Of a DNA stretch of 64,000 nucleotides, positions 18,643 through 27,050 are shown piece after piece. Position numbers and translations under genes: made by a program. This DNA comes from CAVVEQ01 sp963806635 (lineage in GTDB: Bacteria > Chloroflexota > Anaerolineae > Anaerolineales > Anaerolineaceae): NCBI GenBank assembly GCA_963806635.1, contig CAWDZA010000015.1, positions 186,001 through 250,000 on the forward strand. Reading direction: 5' to 3'. The notes below the pieces were generated by a model. It was not told the DNA's origin, did no database searches, and saw only the letters and a program-made list of their open reading frames with translations. Position 1 is the first letter of the stretch; each line of letters begins with the position of its first letter.

Positions 18643-19413
18643 GTGAAAACTCGTGTAATTGCCTTCTTACAAACCAGCCTGTGTGCGGTTCTTCTTCTTT
18701 CTGCCTGTGGAACTCAGGGACCTCCTGGACCTGTAATAAAAACTGCTGCTCCAGAGGATCGCTCCGGGGTGAACCCGGCTGCGCAGAACACAACAGCGAG
18801 TGAGCCGCTTGCCTGCCCGGAGTATTACACGGAAGGTTTCAACGGGTCAGCTACACAGAATTGCTGGATGGCCAACCCTCCCCTGATCGTCACCACCACA
18901 AAGCCGGATCAAGTAATCCTGACCTCCAACGATACGGGAATGAACCTGGCAATCAAGGCTGCCCAGACGGACGCATATGTCTTTTACAGCGGGGGGATTT
19001 ACCCGGATGTCAACCTCCAGGCGGAGATCACCAGCCATGGGGTCAACGAACACGCTGCTGCCTTGGTTTGCCGGGCTAACGATAAAGGCTGGTACGAAGC
19101 GCGGGTATCCACATCAGGCTTTTTTTCAGTTTATCGATATGATTCTGAAAAACGAATCACAAACAAAAACCCTTACACGAACTACATTGCCGATACGCCA
19201 TCTGCTGCGATCAACACCGGTACGGACAAAACCAATGTGATCCAGTTCTTGTGTATTGGCAACAACCTCATCCTCAATATCAACGGGACGGAAGTGTTCA
19301 ACCGCCCGCTCGCAGATCAAACCGAGCCCGGTCTGGTGGGAGTGGGTGGGTTATCGCTGGCTAAATATCCGGTCATCCTCAATTTTGGAAATATCCTCAT
19401 CGGCCAGCCTTAA
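18643..19413 (+). CDS. Secreted lipoprotein with LamG/DUF1080-like beta domain
   Basis: About 256 residues from a GTG start at 18643; an upstream ATG in frame at 18619 is unlikely because a TATAAT at 18630-18635 would lie inside the gene. The signal ends in a lipobox (LLLSACG), so it is a membrane-anchored lipoprotein. A Pro/Ala-rich linker follows, then a beta-sandwich domain with patterns YVFYSGGIYPDVNLQAEI, AALVCRANDKGWYEARVS and LILNINGTEVFNRP, resembling 3-keto-disaccharide hydrolase or LamG-like lectin folds. Ligand unknown. Confidence 0.75.
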   Translation: MKTRVIAFLQTSLCAVLLLSACGTQGPPGPVIKTAAPEDRSGVNPAAQNTTASEPLACPEYYTEGFNGSATQNCWMANPPLIVTTTKPDQVILTSNDTGMNLAIKAAQTDAYVFYSGGIYPDVNLQAEITSHGVNEHAAALVCRANDKGWYEARVSTSGFFSVYRYDSEKRITNKNPYTNYIADTPSAAINTGTDKTNVIQFLCIGNNLILNINGTEVFNRPLADQTEPGLVGVGGLSLAKYPVILNFGNILIGQP

Positions 19414-19419
19414 GTGTGG

Positions 19420-19448
19420 TTGAATTCTCGCGTTTTGCGTGCTATATT
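19420..19448 (+). promoter_or_regulatory. Sigma-70-type promoter of the structured RNA
   Basis: TTGAAT at 19420-19425 and TATATT at 19443-19448 are separated by 17 bp. Transcription would start near 19456-19459, exactly where the closing helix of the RNA below begins. Confidence 0.7.
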
Positions 19449-19457
19449 GTTTTTATA

Positions 19458-19640
19458 CATGAGTGGTCTCTGTAAGAAAATCGCATAGTTGTTTCGGTAT
19501 TCTGAACTGTGGAGATACTCCACACCTTGAGATACAGTGGCATCTCAATAAAATAACCAGGCTGACCCAAGTGGCAGCGACTGCCCCCGGCAGTGAAACC
19601 GAATGAAACCCTCTGCTATGCGAGACCGCTCATGTTTTTA
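19458..19640 (+). ncRNA. Structured non-coding RNA candidate, type unassigned
   Basis: About 180 nt with extensive long-range pairing and no reading frame. The ends pair: ATGAGTGGTCTC (19459-19470) with GAGACCGCTCAT (19622-19633). Inside, GCATAG (19482-19487) pairs with CTATGC next to the end helix, and TTCGGT pairs with ACCGAA (19599-19604). Enclosed hairpins are TGTGGAG-ATA-CTCCACA (19508-19524), TTGAGAT-N8-ATCTCAA (19527-19548) and ACTGCC-CCC-GGCAGT (19580-19594). A T-rich tract follows the end helix (19635-19645), so it can terminate itself. 6S RNA was considered from size and setting, but the multibranch shape does not clearly match. It sits just upstream of tRNA-Arg. Confidence 0.7.
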
Positions 19641-19665
19641 TTTTCTGATGCTATAATTGGCGCGC

Positions 19666-19740
19666 GCCTCAGTAGCTCAAACTGGATAGAGTAGGGCACT
19701 CCTAACGCCTTGGTTGAGGGTTCGAGTCCCTCCTGGGGCA
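19666..19740 (+). tRNA. tRNA-Arg (anticodon CCT)
   Basis: A 75-nt cloverleaf with acceptor GCCTCAG paired to CTGGGGC (one G-U), D-loop AGCTCAAACTGGATAGAGT, anticodon loop CTCCTAA and T-loop GGTTCGAGTCC. The last base of the anticodon stem is an A-C mismatch. CCA is not encoded. A TATAAT at 19652-19657 may give it its own promoter. Confidence 0.93.
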
Positions 19741-19741
19741 C

Positions 19742-19778
19742 AAAAAAACACAGCATGTATGCCATGCCGTGTTTTTTA
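19742..19778. terminator. Bidirectional intrinsic terminator
   Basis: Stem AACACAGCATG (19747-19757) with CATGCCGTGTT (19763-19773), one mismatch, flanked by an A run on the left and a T run on the right. It serves the tRNA-Arg transcript and the convergent hypothetical gene. Confidence 0.85.
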
Positions 19779-19789
19779 TTTTATAGAGT

Positions 19790-20122
19790 TTAAATTAGGT
19801 TTTCACCAGGTGGGGGAAGATTGGGATGATGGCGAACCCACAGGAAGAGCACCTGCCCGTCGCTGGTATCCACTGCCCGCGCAGCCAGGATGGGGGTTTG
19901 TTCCTCGAGTCCCATTTCATTGCGGTAATGCAACCAGCAAAGATCCTGTTTATCCCAGGCGCGGTGACAGCGCTCCATCAGTTCCGCGCCGTTGTAGGTT
20001 CTCAGACGGGTGATGGTCAAATCGGAGCTGGAAGATGATTCGGAGAGTCCCAGCGCCCAGGCATCACTGACCGGTTCAAAAATTGGCGGAGGGCCTTCGA
20101 TAATCGTGATCTTATCGTCCAT
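19790..20122 (-). CDS. Conserved hypothetical protein, Chloroflexota type
   Basis: About 110 residues from ATG at 20122 (MDDKITIIEGPPP). The sequence has a Pro-rich start, WALGLSES, ITRLRTYNGAELMERCHRAW and a beta-like end with ILAARAVDTSDGQVLFLWVR. I recognise the general pattern as a small conserved Chloroflexota protein without known function. No signal peptide or membrane segment. No clear ribosome-binding site before the chosen start. Confidence 0.7.
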   Translation of the reverse strand: MDDKITIIEGPPPIFEPVSDAWALGLSESSSSSDLTITRLRTYNGAELMERCHRAWDKQDLCWLHYRNEMGLEEQTPILAARAVDTSDGQVLFLWVRHHPNLPPPGENLI

Positions 20123-20247
20123 TGCAATTCGCGGCAATCATACCATATTCAACCAGCCATAAAATCTTATGAAACGCATATAAGCTGTTATCGGATTTCT
20201 AATATCCACAATTTAGAATGAACCCATCAAACATAAAGGAGTCCAAC

Positions 20248-20664
20248 ATGATGTACTATTTTTCTCCCCGTATTAACCCAAACCGCCGCCCGTGGATGAT
20301 GCCCTCCGAAGCAATGCGAAGGAACTTCGAAGACTGTGAGTGCTCGATCCCCGCGGATGTCCGCAGCACCGACGAAGGCTATGAGATCCGTGCCTTGATC
20401 GCAGGAGTTTCTGCTGAAGATCTGGATATCCAATTCACCAGGGATACCGTCAGCATCAAAGGCGAATATAAAGTTGTAACTGCGGAAAATGACAACTTTC
20501 TGCGCAAAGAGCTTCCGGAAGGAAAATTTAGCCGCGATTTCAGCTTCTCCGAGCCGGTGAATGTTGAGAAAACCACTGCAGCACTCAAAGACGGGATTCT
20601 TATGCTCTTCATCCCGAAGGCAGAGGAAGCCAAACCCCGCAGCATCAAGGTCAAAGCGGAATAA
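20248..20664 (+). CDS. Hsp20/alpha-crystallin small heat-shock protein
   Basis: ATP-independent holdase chaperone. The 139-residue product starts at ATG 20248, which has an AAAGGAG site 6 bp upstream; an earlier in-frame ATG at 20218 lacks one. The alpha-crystallin domain spans about residues 35-135 (YEIRALIAGVSAEDLDIQF, VSIKGEYK, FSRDFSFSEPVNVEKTTAALKDGILML, IPKAEEAKPRSIKV). The I-x-I/V tail motif is short. No CIRCE element is seen upstream. Confidence 0.95.
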   Translation: MMYYFSPRINPNRRPWMMPSEAMRRNFEDCECSIPADVRSTDEGYEIRALIAGVSAEDLDIQFTRDTVSIKGEYKVVTAENDNFLRKELPEGKFSRDFSFSEPVNVEKTTAALKDGILMLFIPKAEEAKPRSIKVKAE

Positions 20665-20680
20665 GTGATTGTTGTGATGG

Positions 20681-20709
20681 AGAGGGCAGTCGAAAGGCTG
20701 CTCTTTTCG
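20681..20709 (+). terminator. Probable intrinsic terminator after hsp20
   Basis: GCAGTC-GAAA-GGCTGC hairpin with a GAAA tetraloop, flanked by AGAGG and TCTTTTCG. It ends before the birA gene. Confidence 0.6.
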
Positions 20710-20723
20710 TTTAAAATGGGTTA

Positions 20724-21506
20724 ATGGATGAAGAAGAAATTTCGCGGTTGACCACCTACCTTGGGGTGCCAGACCTTCAATATTTTGATTCGATCGGATC
20801 CACGAACGACGCAGCGGCTGAGTGGGTTTTAAATGGAGCAGCGGATGGATCGCTTGTTCTGGCGGATACCCAAACGGCCGGACGCGGCAGACACGACCGG
20901 CACTGGCAAACCCGACCAGGCTCCGCGCTGGCTGTAAGCTTTATCTTCCATCCAACTGTTGAGGAACTTAAGCTGGTCCACCTTTTTGCCCCTCTGGGGG
21001 GCGTGGGTGTGTGCGCTGCGTTGAGGCAGGGTTGGAATCTGCCAGCGGAGATCAAATGGCCAAACGATATTTTGATCCACAGGAAAAAGGTGTGCGGAAT
21101 CCTGGTTGAAACATCCTGGAATGGATCAGAAGTGGGCTCGGTTATCCTTGGAATTGGCATCAATATTGCACATGAATCCATACCGCCGGTTGACGAACTG
21201 CAATTCCCAGCCAGTTGCATTGATGACGAGCACGGTCAGCCAATCCCGCGGTACGAGATTTTGAAAATGGTCGTAAACACTCTTTTCGAATGGCGGAAGG
21301 AAATGGGGAAACCCGAATTCTTCCAATACTGGCAGGAACACCTGGCTTTCCAGGGTGAGCCTGTCCGGATCATCGAGGATGGCAAGACGATCGTGTACGG
21401 CAGGCAATCCGGGATCCTACCCGATGGCAGGCTGGAGATTACCACCGCGAATGATGCTAAAATTGGAATCACCGCGGGTGACCTGCACTTGCGGCCTGAA
21501 AAATAA
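20724..21506 (+). CDS. birA: Biotin--[acetyl-CoA-carboxylase] ligase, no HTH domain
   Basis: Attaches biotin to the lysine of carboxylase carrier domains. The 260-residue product has STNDAAAEW, the biotinyl-AMP loop GRGRHDRHW, KWPNDIL, KVCGILVE and a C-terminal SH3-like domain. It lacks the N-terminal DNA-binding domain of group II BirA, so it is a group I enzyme without repressor function. TAAAAT lies 6 bp before the ATG, which suggests a leaderless transcript. Followed 12 bp later by a small membrane protein. Confidence 0.95.
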   Translation: MDEEEISRLTTYLGVPDLQYFDSIGSTNDAAAEWVLNGAADGSLVLADTQTAGRGRHDRHWQTRPGSALAVSFIFHPTVEELKLVHLFAPLGGVGVCAALRQGWNLPAEIKWPNDILIHRKKVCGILVETSWNGSEVGSVILGIGINIAHESIPPVDELQFPASCIDDEHGQPIPRYEILKMVVNTLFEWRKEMGKPEFFQYWQEHLAFQGEPVRIIEDGKTIVYGRQSGILPDGRLEITTANDAKIGITAGDLHLRPEK

Positions 21507-21518
21507 TGGGAGGTATCC

Positions 21519-21725
21519 ATGCTGGATGATCTGCGCAGTTCCGCTTCCGACAGCCCGCAGGGAGAGGATATCTATTACGAGGACGACTTACAACAGAACA
21601 AGCAGTTCCTGGGAATGACCGCCCCCCAGCGGTTTATCGTGGTGCTGATGCTGCTCATTATGGTCTGTATCTTGGGCACATTCGTCCTGGTGATCTTTGG
21701 CAAGGTGATGCTTCCATTCCTGTAA
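21519..21725 (+). CDS. Small single-pass membrane protein
   Basis: A 68-residue protein with an acidic N-terminus (about 30 residues) and one strong membrane helix (VVLMLLIMVCILGTFVLVIF). A GGAGG ribosome-binding site (GGGAGGTATCC) precedes ATG. It follows birA closely and ends just before a terminator. No family recognised. Confidence 0.75.
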   Translation: MLDDLRSSASDSPQGEDIYYEDDLQQNKQFLGMTAPQRFIVVLMLLIMVCILGTFVLVIFGKVMLPFL

Positions 21726-21744
21726 GAAAATAAATTTATAAAAC

Positions 21745-21776
21745 AACCCCCCGGTTGATCTGATCCCGGGGGGTTT
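21745..21776. terminator. Bidirectional terminator between birA operon and gyrA
   Basis: Stem AACCCCCCGG (21745-21754) with CCGGGGGGTT (21766-21775), followed by TATTC. On the other strand the hairpin is followed by GTTTTATAAA, so it may also end gyrA transcription. Confidence 0.85.
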
Positions 21777-21781
21777 ATTCG

Positions 21782-24259
21782 TTAATTTGCTTCGCTGGTT
21801 TCACCATTGACTGGTTTCAATTGGTCTGGTGAAAGCCTGGCGATGGATACGCCAGTGTCGTTCTCACCGATATCCATCAAATGGATCCCGCGGGAGGAGC
21901 GGCTGGTGAGGGCGATATCTTTTACTTTCAGACGCAGTACGACTCCATTGGAGCTGATGAAGGTGGCTTCATCGGCGTCATGAACCACCCTGGCAGCCAC
22001 GATCTTGCCAGTCTTTTCAAGGTATTTTTCATTGAGAGTGGTCACACCCTTGGTAGCTCTTCCCTTGGTCGGGTATTCGGTAAGTTTCGACCGTTTCCCA
22101 AATCCACGCTCGGTGAGGATAACCAGCGAGGCATCTGGTTCCGCAACTTCCATGGAAGTGAGGCGGTCCCCGGCTGCGAGCTTGATCCCAGTCACACCGG
22201 CTGCCTGCCGGCCAACGGGGCGGATGACGGACTCTGAAATCCGAAGCGCCATACCCTTTGCGGTCACCAGGAGCAATTCATCTTTTCCGCTGGTGAGGCA
22301 GACCCAGCCGAGTTCATCGCTCGTATCCAAGGACATGGCGATCAACCCGGAAGGACGAACGGACGAGAATTCGGAAAGCGGCACCCTTTTAACCTTGCCG
22401 GACATGGTTGCCATGGTGAAGTATTTCCCCTTTTCAAAATTAGGCACTGCCACGGCTGTTGTGATCCTTTCGCCAGCATCCAGTGAGATGATGTTCACAA
22501 TGGGGATGCCTTTATCGGTGCGGTTGGCATCCGGGATCTGATAAGCTCTTTCCGAATACACCTTACCGCGATCGGAGAAAAAGAGCATCGTGTGCAACGT
22601 GCGGGCTGGAATGACCATGAGAACTTCATCTTCATCGCGCATGGTCTGGCCGGAGACGCCCCTTCCTCCCCGTGCCTGAGTGCGGTAAAGGTTGGCAGCA
22701 ACCCGCTTGATATAGCCTTTTTGGGTGATGCTAATGAGGATGGCTTCATCCGGGACGAGGTCTTCCTCCTTCAGTTCCTGTTTCTCCTCAGCCTGGATGC
22801 GGGTGCGGCGCACGTCCCCGTATTTCGCTGCGATCTCGCTGAGATCGGTCTTGATCACATCCAGGATCTTGTGCGGATTGGAAAGAAGTTCATTCAGATA
22901 TTCAATGCGTTCAAGGAGGGCAGCATGTTCGTCTTCGATCTTCTGCCGCTCAAGGGCAGCCAGGCGGCGGAGCTGCATATCCAGGATGGCATTAGCCTGA
23001 ATTTCGCTCAGGTTGAACTGGCTCATCAGCCGGCTGCGGGCTTGCTCTACATCCGGGGATTCACGGATGGTACGTATGACCTCATCAAGATTGGCGAGTG
23101 CTATTAGCAATCCATTAAGGATGTGCGCGCGCAGCAGCGCTTTTTCCAACTCGTATTGCGTGCGGCGGGTGATGACCTCTTTGCGATGATCGATATAGAC
23201 TTGAAGCGCACGTTTCAAGGAAAGCAAACGAGGTTCGCCATCCACCAGGGCCAGCAAATGGATACTGAAAGTGCTTTCCAGGGGGGTGTACTTGTAAAGT
23301 TGATTCAGCACCTGGCGGGGATTGGCGCTGCGTTTTAGCTCGATCACAATACTCATCCCGCGCCGGTCGGATTCGTCGCGCAGATCGGAGATGGTTTCGA
23401 TCCGCCCGGTGCGTACCAGCTCGGCGATGCGTTCGATCAGGTTGGATTTATTGACCTGGAATGGGATTTCTGTGATGACGATGCTGTATCGTCCGCCCTT
23501 GATCTCCTCGATATGGGCCAGACCACGCAAGATTATCTTGCCACGACCGGTGGAATACGCCTGGCGGATACCTTCGTTACCGATGATCACACCACCGGTC
23601 GGAAAATCCGGACCAGGCAGGAACCCCATAAGCTCGTCGATATCGATATCATCCATTTCCTCGTATCGCTCGATAATGTGGCTAATGGCGCCGGAAAGTT
23701 CAACCAGATTGTGGGGTGGAATATTGGTGGCCATACCCACTGCGATCCCGGATGAGCCGTTGAGCAGAAGGTTGGGCAGACGGGCGGGGAGAACGGATGG
23801 CTCTTTGAGGGTCCCATCAAAGTTATCGGTGAAATCCACCGTGTGTGCATCGATATCTGCCAGCATTTCTTCGGCGGCAGCTTCCAGGCGGGCTTCGGTA
23901 TAACGCATCGCCGCGGGCATGTCACCATCAATGGAGCCAAAGTTGCCCTGTCCATCCACCAGCGGGTAGCGCATGGAAAAATCCTGCGCCAAACGCGCCA
24001 TGGCGTCATACACGGCCATATCACCGTGGGGGTGATATTTTCCAAGAACTTCCCCCACAATGCGGGCAGACTTTTTATAGGCTGTGTTGGCCCGGATGCC
24101 CATATCCAGCATGGCGAACAAAATGCGGCGGTGAACGGGTTTGAGCCCATCACGGGCATCTGGCAAAGCACGCGCCACGATGACGCTCATCGCGTAATCG
24201 AGATACGCGCTGCGCATCTGCTGGTCGATATCCACGGATTGAATTGTGCCGATTTCCAT
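21782..24259 (-). CDS. gyrA: DNA gyrase subunit A
   Basis: The 825-residue cleavage and DNA-wrapping subunit of gyrase, complete. Catalytic Tyr in AAMRYTEARL; winged-helix region KYHPHGDMAVYDAMARLAQ; coiled coil; C-terminal six-bladed pinwheel with GyrA box QARGGRG, which favours GyrA over ParC. The position equivalent to E. coli Ser83, a main fluoroquinolone contact, is Met. No gyrB is beside it. It is divergent from pstS. Confidence 0.97.
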   Translation of the reverse strand: MEIGTIQSVDIDQQMRSAYLDYAMSVIVARALPDARDGLKPVHRRILFAMLDMGIRANTAYKKSARIVGEVLGKYHPHGDMAVYDAMARLAQDFSMRYPLVDGQGNFGSIDGDMPAAMRYTEARLEAAAEEMLADIDAHTVDFTDNFDGTLKEPSVLPARLPNLLLNGSSGIAVGMATNIPPHNLVELSGAISHIIERYEEMDDIDIDELMGFLPGPDFPTGGVIIGNEGIRQAYSTGRGKIILRGLAHIEEIKGGRYSIVITEIPFQVNKSNLIERIAELVRTGRIETISDLRDESDRRGMSIVIELKRSANPRQVLNQLYKYTPLESTFSIHLLALVDGEPRLLSLKRALQVYIDHRKEVITRRTQYELEKALLRAHILNGLLIALANLDEVIRTIRESPDVEQARSRLMSQFNLSEIQANAILDMQLRRLAALERQKIEDEHAALLERIEYLNELLSNPHKILDVIKTDLSEIAAKYGDVRRTRIQAEEKQELKEEDLVPDEAILISITQKGYIKRVAANLYRTQARGGRGVSGQTMRDEDEVLMVIPARTLHTMLFFSDRGKVYSERAYQIPDANRTDKGIPIVNIISLDAGERITTAVAVPNFEKGKYFTMATMSGKVKRVPLSEFSSVRPSGLIAMSLDTSDELGWVCLTSGKDELLLVTAKGMALRISESVIRPVGRQAAGVTGIKLAAGDRLTSMEVAEPDASLVILTERGFGKRSKLTEYPTKGRATKGVTTLNEKYLEKTGKIVAARVVHDADEATFISSNGVVLRLKVKDIALTSRSSRGIHLMDIGENDTGVSIARLSPDQLKPVNGETSEAN

Positions 24260-24392
24260 AATCTACTTTCCTGGTTGAGACTTTTGGTTTGAGAATAAAT
24301 AGGTAAAAACGCGCATGCGATTATACCCTATCCGATTTTCAGATAGTCGGGATATTTAGTGATGCTGTACAAGAGAAGTATAATTGGAAATT

Positions 24393-25271
24393 GTGACGCG
24401 AAAAATCCTGGTCGCGCTGACCCTCATCCTTGTCCTCCTGCCTGCATGCGCGAAGCGGGATGCCAATTCGAACAATTCCCCATCAAAAACGATAACCAAT
24501 ACTGGTTCGGATACCATGGTCAATCTGGCCCTGGCCTGGGCAGAGCAATATCAGAAGGAACATACCGATGTGCTGATCTCGGTTACAGGGGGCGGTTCGG
24601 GAACAGGGATCAATTCACTCCTTTCCGGAACGACCGATATTGCCAACGCATCCCGGGCAATGAAAGATGAGGAAAAAGCCACCGCGGAGAAAAACGGATT
24701 CAAACCCCAGGAATTTGTGATCGCCAAGGATGCCATCGCGGTGATCGTGAATCCAAAGAACCCGGTTAAGGATCTAACCCTGGAACAGATCTCCAAGATC
24801 TACAAGTGCGAGATCAACAACTGGGCTGAATTGGGGGGTGAAGACAGGCCCATCGTTAGACTTTCCCGCGAATCAAATTCAGGTACGCACGTGTATTTCC
24901 TGGAAACCGTTGTCCGCTTGGGCGATAAGAAGGACAAGTCCATTTTCTGCCCGAAGACCCTGCTCCTGCCTTCCTCGGAGGGTATTATTGCGGAGGTGCG
25001 GGATAACCCTAACGCCATCGGGTATGACGGGCTCGGATATATCACTGAAGAAGTTAAGGTGCTTGGCCTGGCGAAAGAGTTATCACAGCCTTTCGTATTA
25101 CCCTCCGAATCTACGGCAAATGATGGTACTTACCCCATCTCTCGAAACCTTTTCATGTACACGCGCGGAGAGCCCACGGGAGCGATCGCAGATTACCTGC
25201 AATGGATCATTTCCCCGGAAGGGCAGGCGATCGTCTCCAATTTGGGGTTCGTTCCGATCAAGGGCAACTGA
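24393..25271 (+). CDS. pstS: Phosphate ABC transporter, substrate-binding lipoprotein
   Basis: Binds phosphate outside the membrane for PstCAB. The protein has a lipobox (LLPACAKR). Phosphate-contact segments are NTGSDTMVNLA, VTGGGSGTGINSLLSGTTDIANASR, and SRESNSGTHVYFLE. GTG at 24393 is preferred over TTG at 24384 since TATAAT at 24379-24384 overlaps the latter; this suggests a leaderless mRNA. The gene is followed 2 bp later by pstC. Confidence 0.95.
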   Translation: MTRKILVALTLILVLLPACAKRDANSNNSPSKTITNTGSDTMVNLALAWAEQYQKEHTDVLISVTGGGSGTGINSLLSGTTDIANASRAMKDEEKATAEKNGFKPQEFVIAKDAIAVIVNPKNPVKDLTLEQISKIYKCEINNWAELGGEDRPIVRLSRESNSGTHVYFLETVVRLGDKKDKSIFCPKTLLLPSSEGIIAEVRDNPNAIGYDGLGYITEEVKVLGLAKELSQPFVLPSESTANDGTYPISRNLFMYTRGEPTGAIADYLQWIISPEGQAIVSNLGFVPIKGN

Positions 25272-25273
25272 GC

Positions 25274-26173
25274 ATGTTTAAACCAAATCCAATCCGCACC
25301 GACCGCAATGTAACCTACATCATCAAGATCGCCGGGTATTCGAGCATTCTCTTCCTGGCACTCATCTTTTTCTTCCTGCTGCAGAACGGTATTCCAGCCT
25401 TAAAGGAAACCGGTTTGGCGAAATTGTTCCAAAGCACCTGGTACCCCACAGAAGCGTATTTTGGCATTCTGCCGCTGCTTTTTGGTTCGCTGCTGGTAAC
25501 GTTTCTGGCCATTTTAATCGCGCTGCCGTTCGGAGTTGGGACGGCAGTGTTCATCTCCGAGATCGCTCCCAGAGCGATGAAGGAGATCCTCAAGCCGCTG
25601 GTGGAGATCCTGGCTGGTATGCCCTCGGTTGTGCTGGGCTTCATCGGGATCGTGGTCGTTGTGCCATATATGCAGCGTACTTTCAATCTTCCCACGGGGC
25701 AGGCAGCCATCACCGGCGCCATCCTGCTGGGGTTGATCGCCATCCCCACAGTGGTCTCCATCGCTGAAGATGCCCTGAACGCCGTGCCGCAATCCTACCG
25801 GCAGGCTGCCCTGGCGATGGGCGCCACCCGCTGGCAGACCATTTGGGGAATCACTGTACCTGCCGCAAAAACCGGTATCCTGACCGCGATCATGCTTGGA
25901 ATTGGCCGAACCCTGGGGGAAACCATGGCCGTGATGATGGTGACCGGGAATGCTGCCGTGATGCCCGAAGGATTGCAATCGATCTTCATGCCGGTGCGGA
26001 CCATGACCGCCACGATCGCCAGCGAAATGGGTGAGGTCGCGAAGGGGAGTGCTCATTACGCAGTGCTATTTTTTATCGGGATCGTTCTGTTTATATTTTC
26101 CCTGATAATCAACATCCTGGCTTCCTGGGTGAGCACCCGCGGCCGCAAGCGTTCGGAAAGGATCCTTTCGTGA
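25274..26173 (+). CDS. pstC: Phosphate ABC transporter permease PstC
   Basis: A 299-residue inner-membrane permease with six predicted helices. The ABC-binding loop YRQAALAMGATRWQTIWGITVPAAKTG is intact. ATG at 25274 lies 2 bp after the pstS stop; the open frame upstream of it is out of context within pstS. The end overlaps pstA by 4 bp. Confidence 0.95.
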   Translation: MFKPNPIRTDRNVTYIIKIAGYSSILFLALIFFFLLQNGIPALKETGLAKLFQSTWYPTEAYFGILPLLFGSLLVTFLAILIALPFGVGTAVFISEIAPRAMKEILKPLVEILAGMPSVVLGFIGIVVVVPYMQRTFNLPTGQAAITGAILLGLIAIPTVVSIAEDALNAVPQSYRQAALAMGATRWQTIWGITVPAAKTGILTAIMLGIGRTLGETMAVMMVTGNAAVMPEGLQSIFMPVRTMTATIASEMGEVAKGSAHYAVLFFIGIVLFIFSLIINILASWVSTRGRKRSERILS

Positions 26174-27045
26174 CCGCCTTCGAAGACCAATCCCAACTGA
26201 AGGGTGCCCATTGGCAGGAGCGTGTCGGCGACGCGGCTCTGTGGGTGTTGAGCCTGATAACGGTGCTGCCGATCCTCGGGATTGTCATTTATATTATTTA
26301 CAAAGGAGCTCCGGGGATCACCTGGGAATTCCTCACCAGCATGCCCACCAATGGGATGCGTGAGGGAGGCATTTTCCCTGCCATCCTGGGTACCCTGCTC
26401 TTAACATTGGGCTGCTTCTTATTCGCTGTACCGCTTGGGATCGCTGCCGGGATCTATATCGCCGAATACGCCAAAGATACAGCCGCCACCCGCGCGATCC
26501 GCATCGCCATCATCAGCCTGGCAGGTGTACCTTCTGTGGTTTACGGCCTCTTCGGTCTGGGAATGTTCGTGGTCTTCTTCAAGATGGGGGTGAGCATCCT
26601 GGCAGCCTCGATGACCCTGGCGATCATGACCCTGCCGGTGGTGATCAGCACCACCGAGGAAGCCCTGCGCAGCGTCCCGAATGCCTTCCGGGTGGTGAGC
26701 ATCTCGCTGGGTGCCACGCGCTGGCAGACGGTATGGCGGATCATTCTTAAAGAGGGCATGCCAGGCATTCTGACAGGCGTCATCCTTGGGTTGGAACGTG
26801 CCGCTGTGGAAACAGCACCCATTCTTTTCACCGGCGCAGCTTTTTACCTTCCGACTTTGCCCACCTCGCCACTCGACCCTACCATGGCGCTGCCGTATCA
26901 CATTTATGTGATCTCCACCCAGGTTCCTGGTATGCCGCTCACGGTCCAATATGCCACGGTGCTGGTGCTGCTCTTCTTTGTTCTGGTGATGAATCTGATC
27001 GCGACCTTTGTTCGCTCCCGGGCACGGGCCAGGCGGCAGTGGTGA
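26170..27045 (+). CDS. pstA: Phosphate ABC transporter permease PstA
   Basis: A 291-residue permease partnering PstC. It starts with GTG within the end of pstC (GTGA overlap). The EAA loop FRVVSISLGATRWQTVWRIILKEGMPG and the helix YGLFGLGMFVVFF are typical. It ends just before pstB. Confidence 0.95.
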   Translation: MTAFEDQSQLKGAHWQERVGDAALWVLSLITVLPILGIVIYIIYKGAPGITWEFLTSMPTNGMREGGIFPAILGTLLLTLGCFLFAVPLGIAAGIYIAEYAKDTAATRAIRIAIISLAGVPSVVYGLFGLGMFVVFFKMGVSILAASMTLAIMTLPVVISTTEEALRSVPNAFRVVSISLGATRWQTVWRIILKEGMPGILTGVILGLERAAVETAPILFTGAAFYLPTLPTSPLDPTMALPYHIYVISTQVPGMPLTVQYATVLVLLFFVLVMNLIATFVRSRARARRQW

Positions 27046-27050
27046 CCCCA

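Noticed and set aside
19458..19640. SRP (4.5S) RNA or tmRNA
   Set aside because: No GGAA-type tetraloop domain IV, no tRNA-like ends with a tag frame, and the size is wrong for tmRNA.
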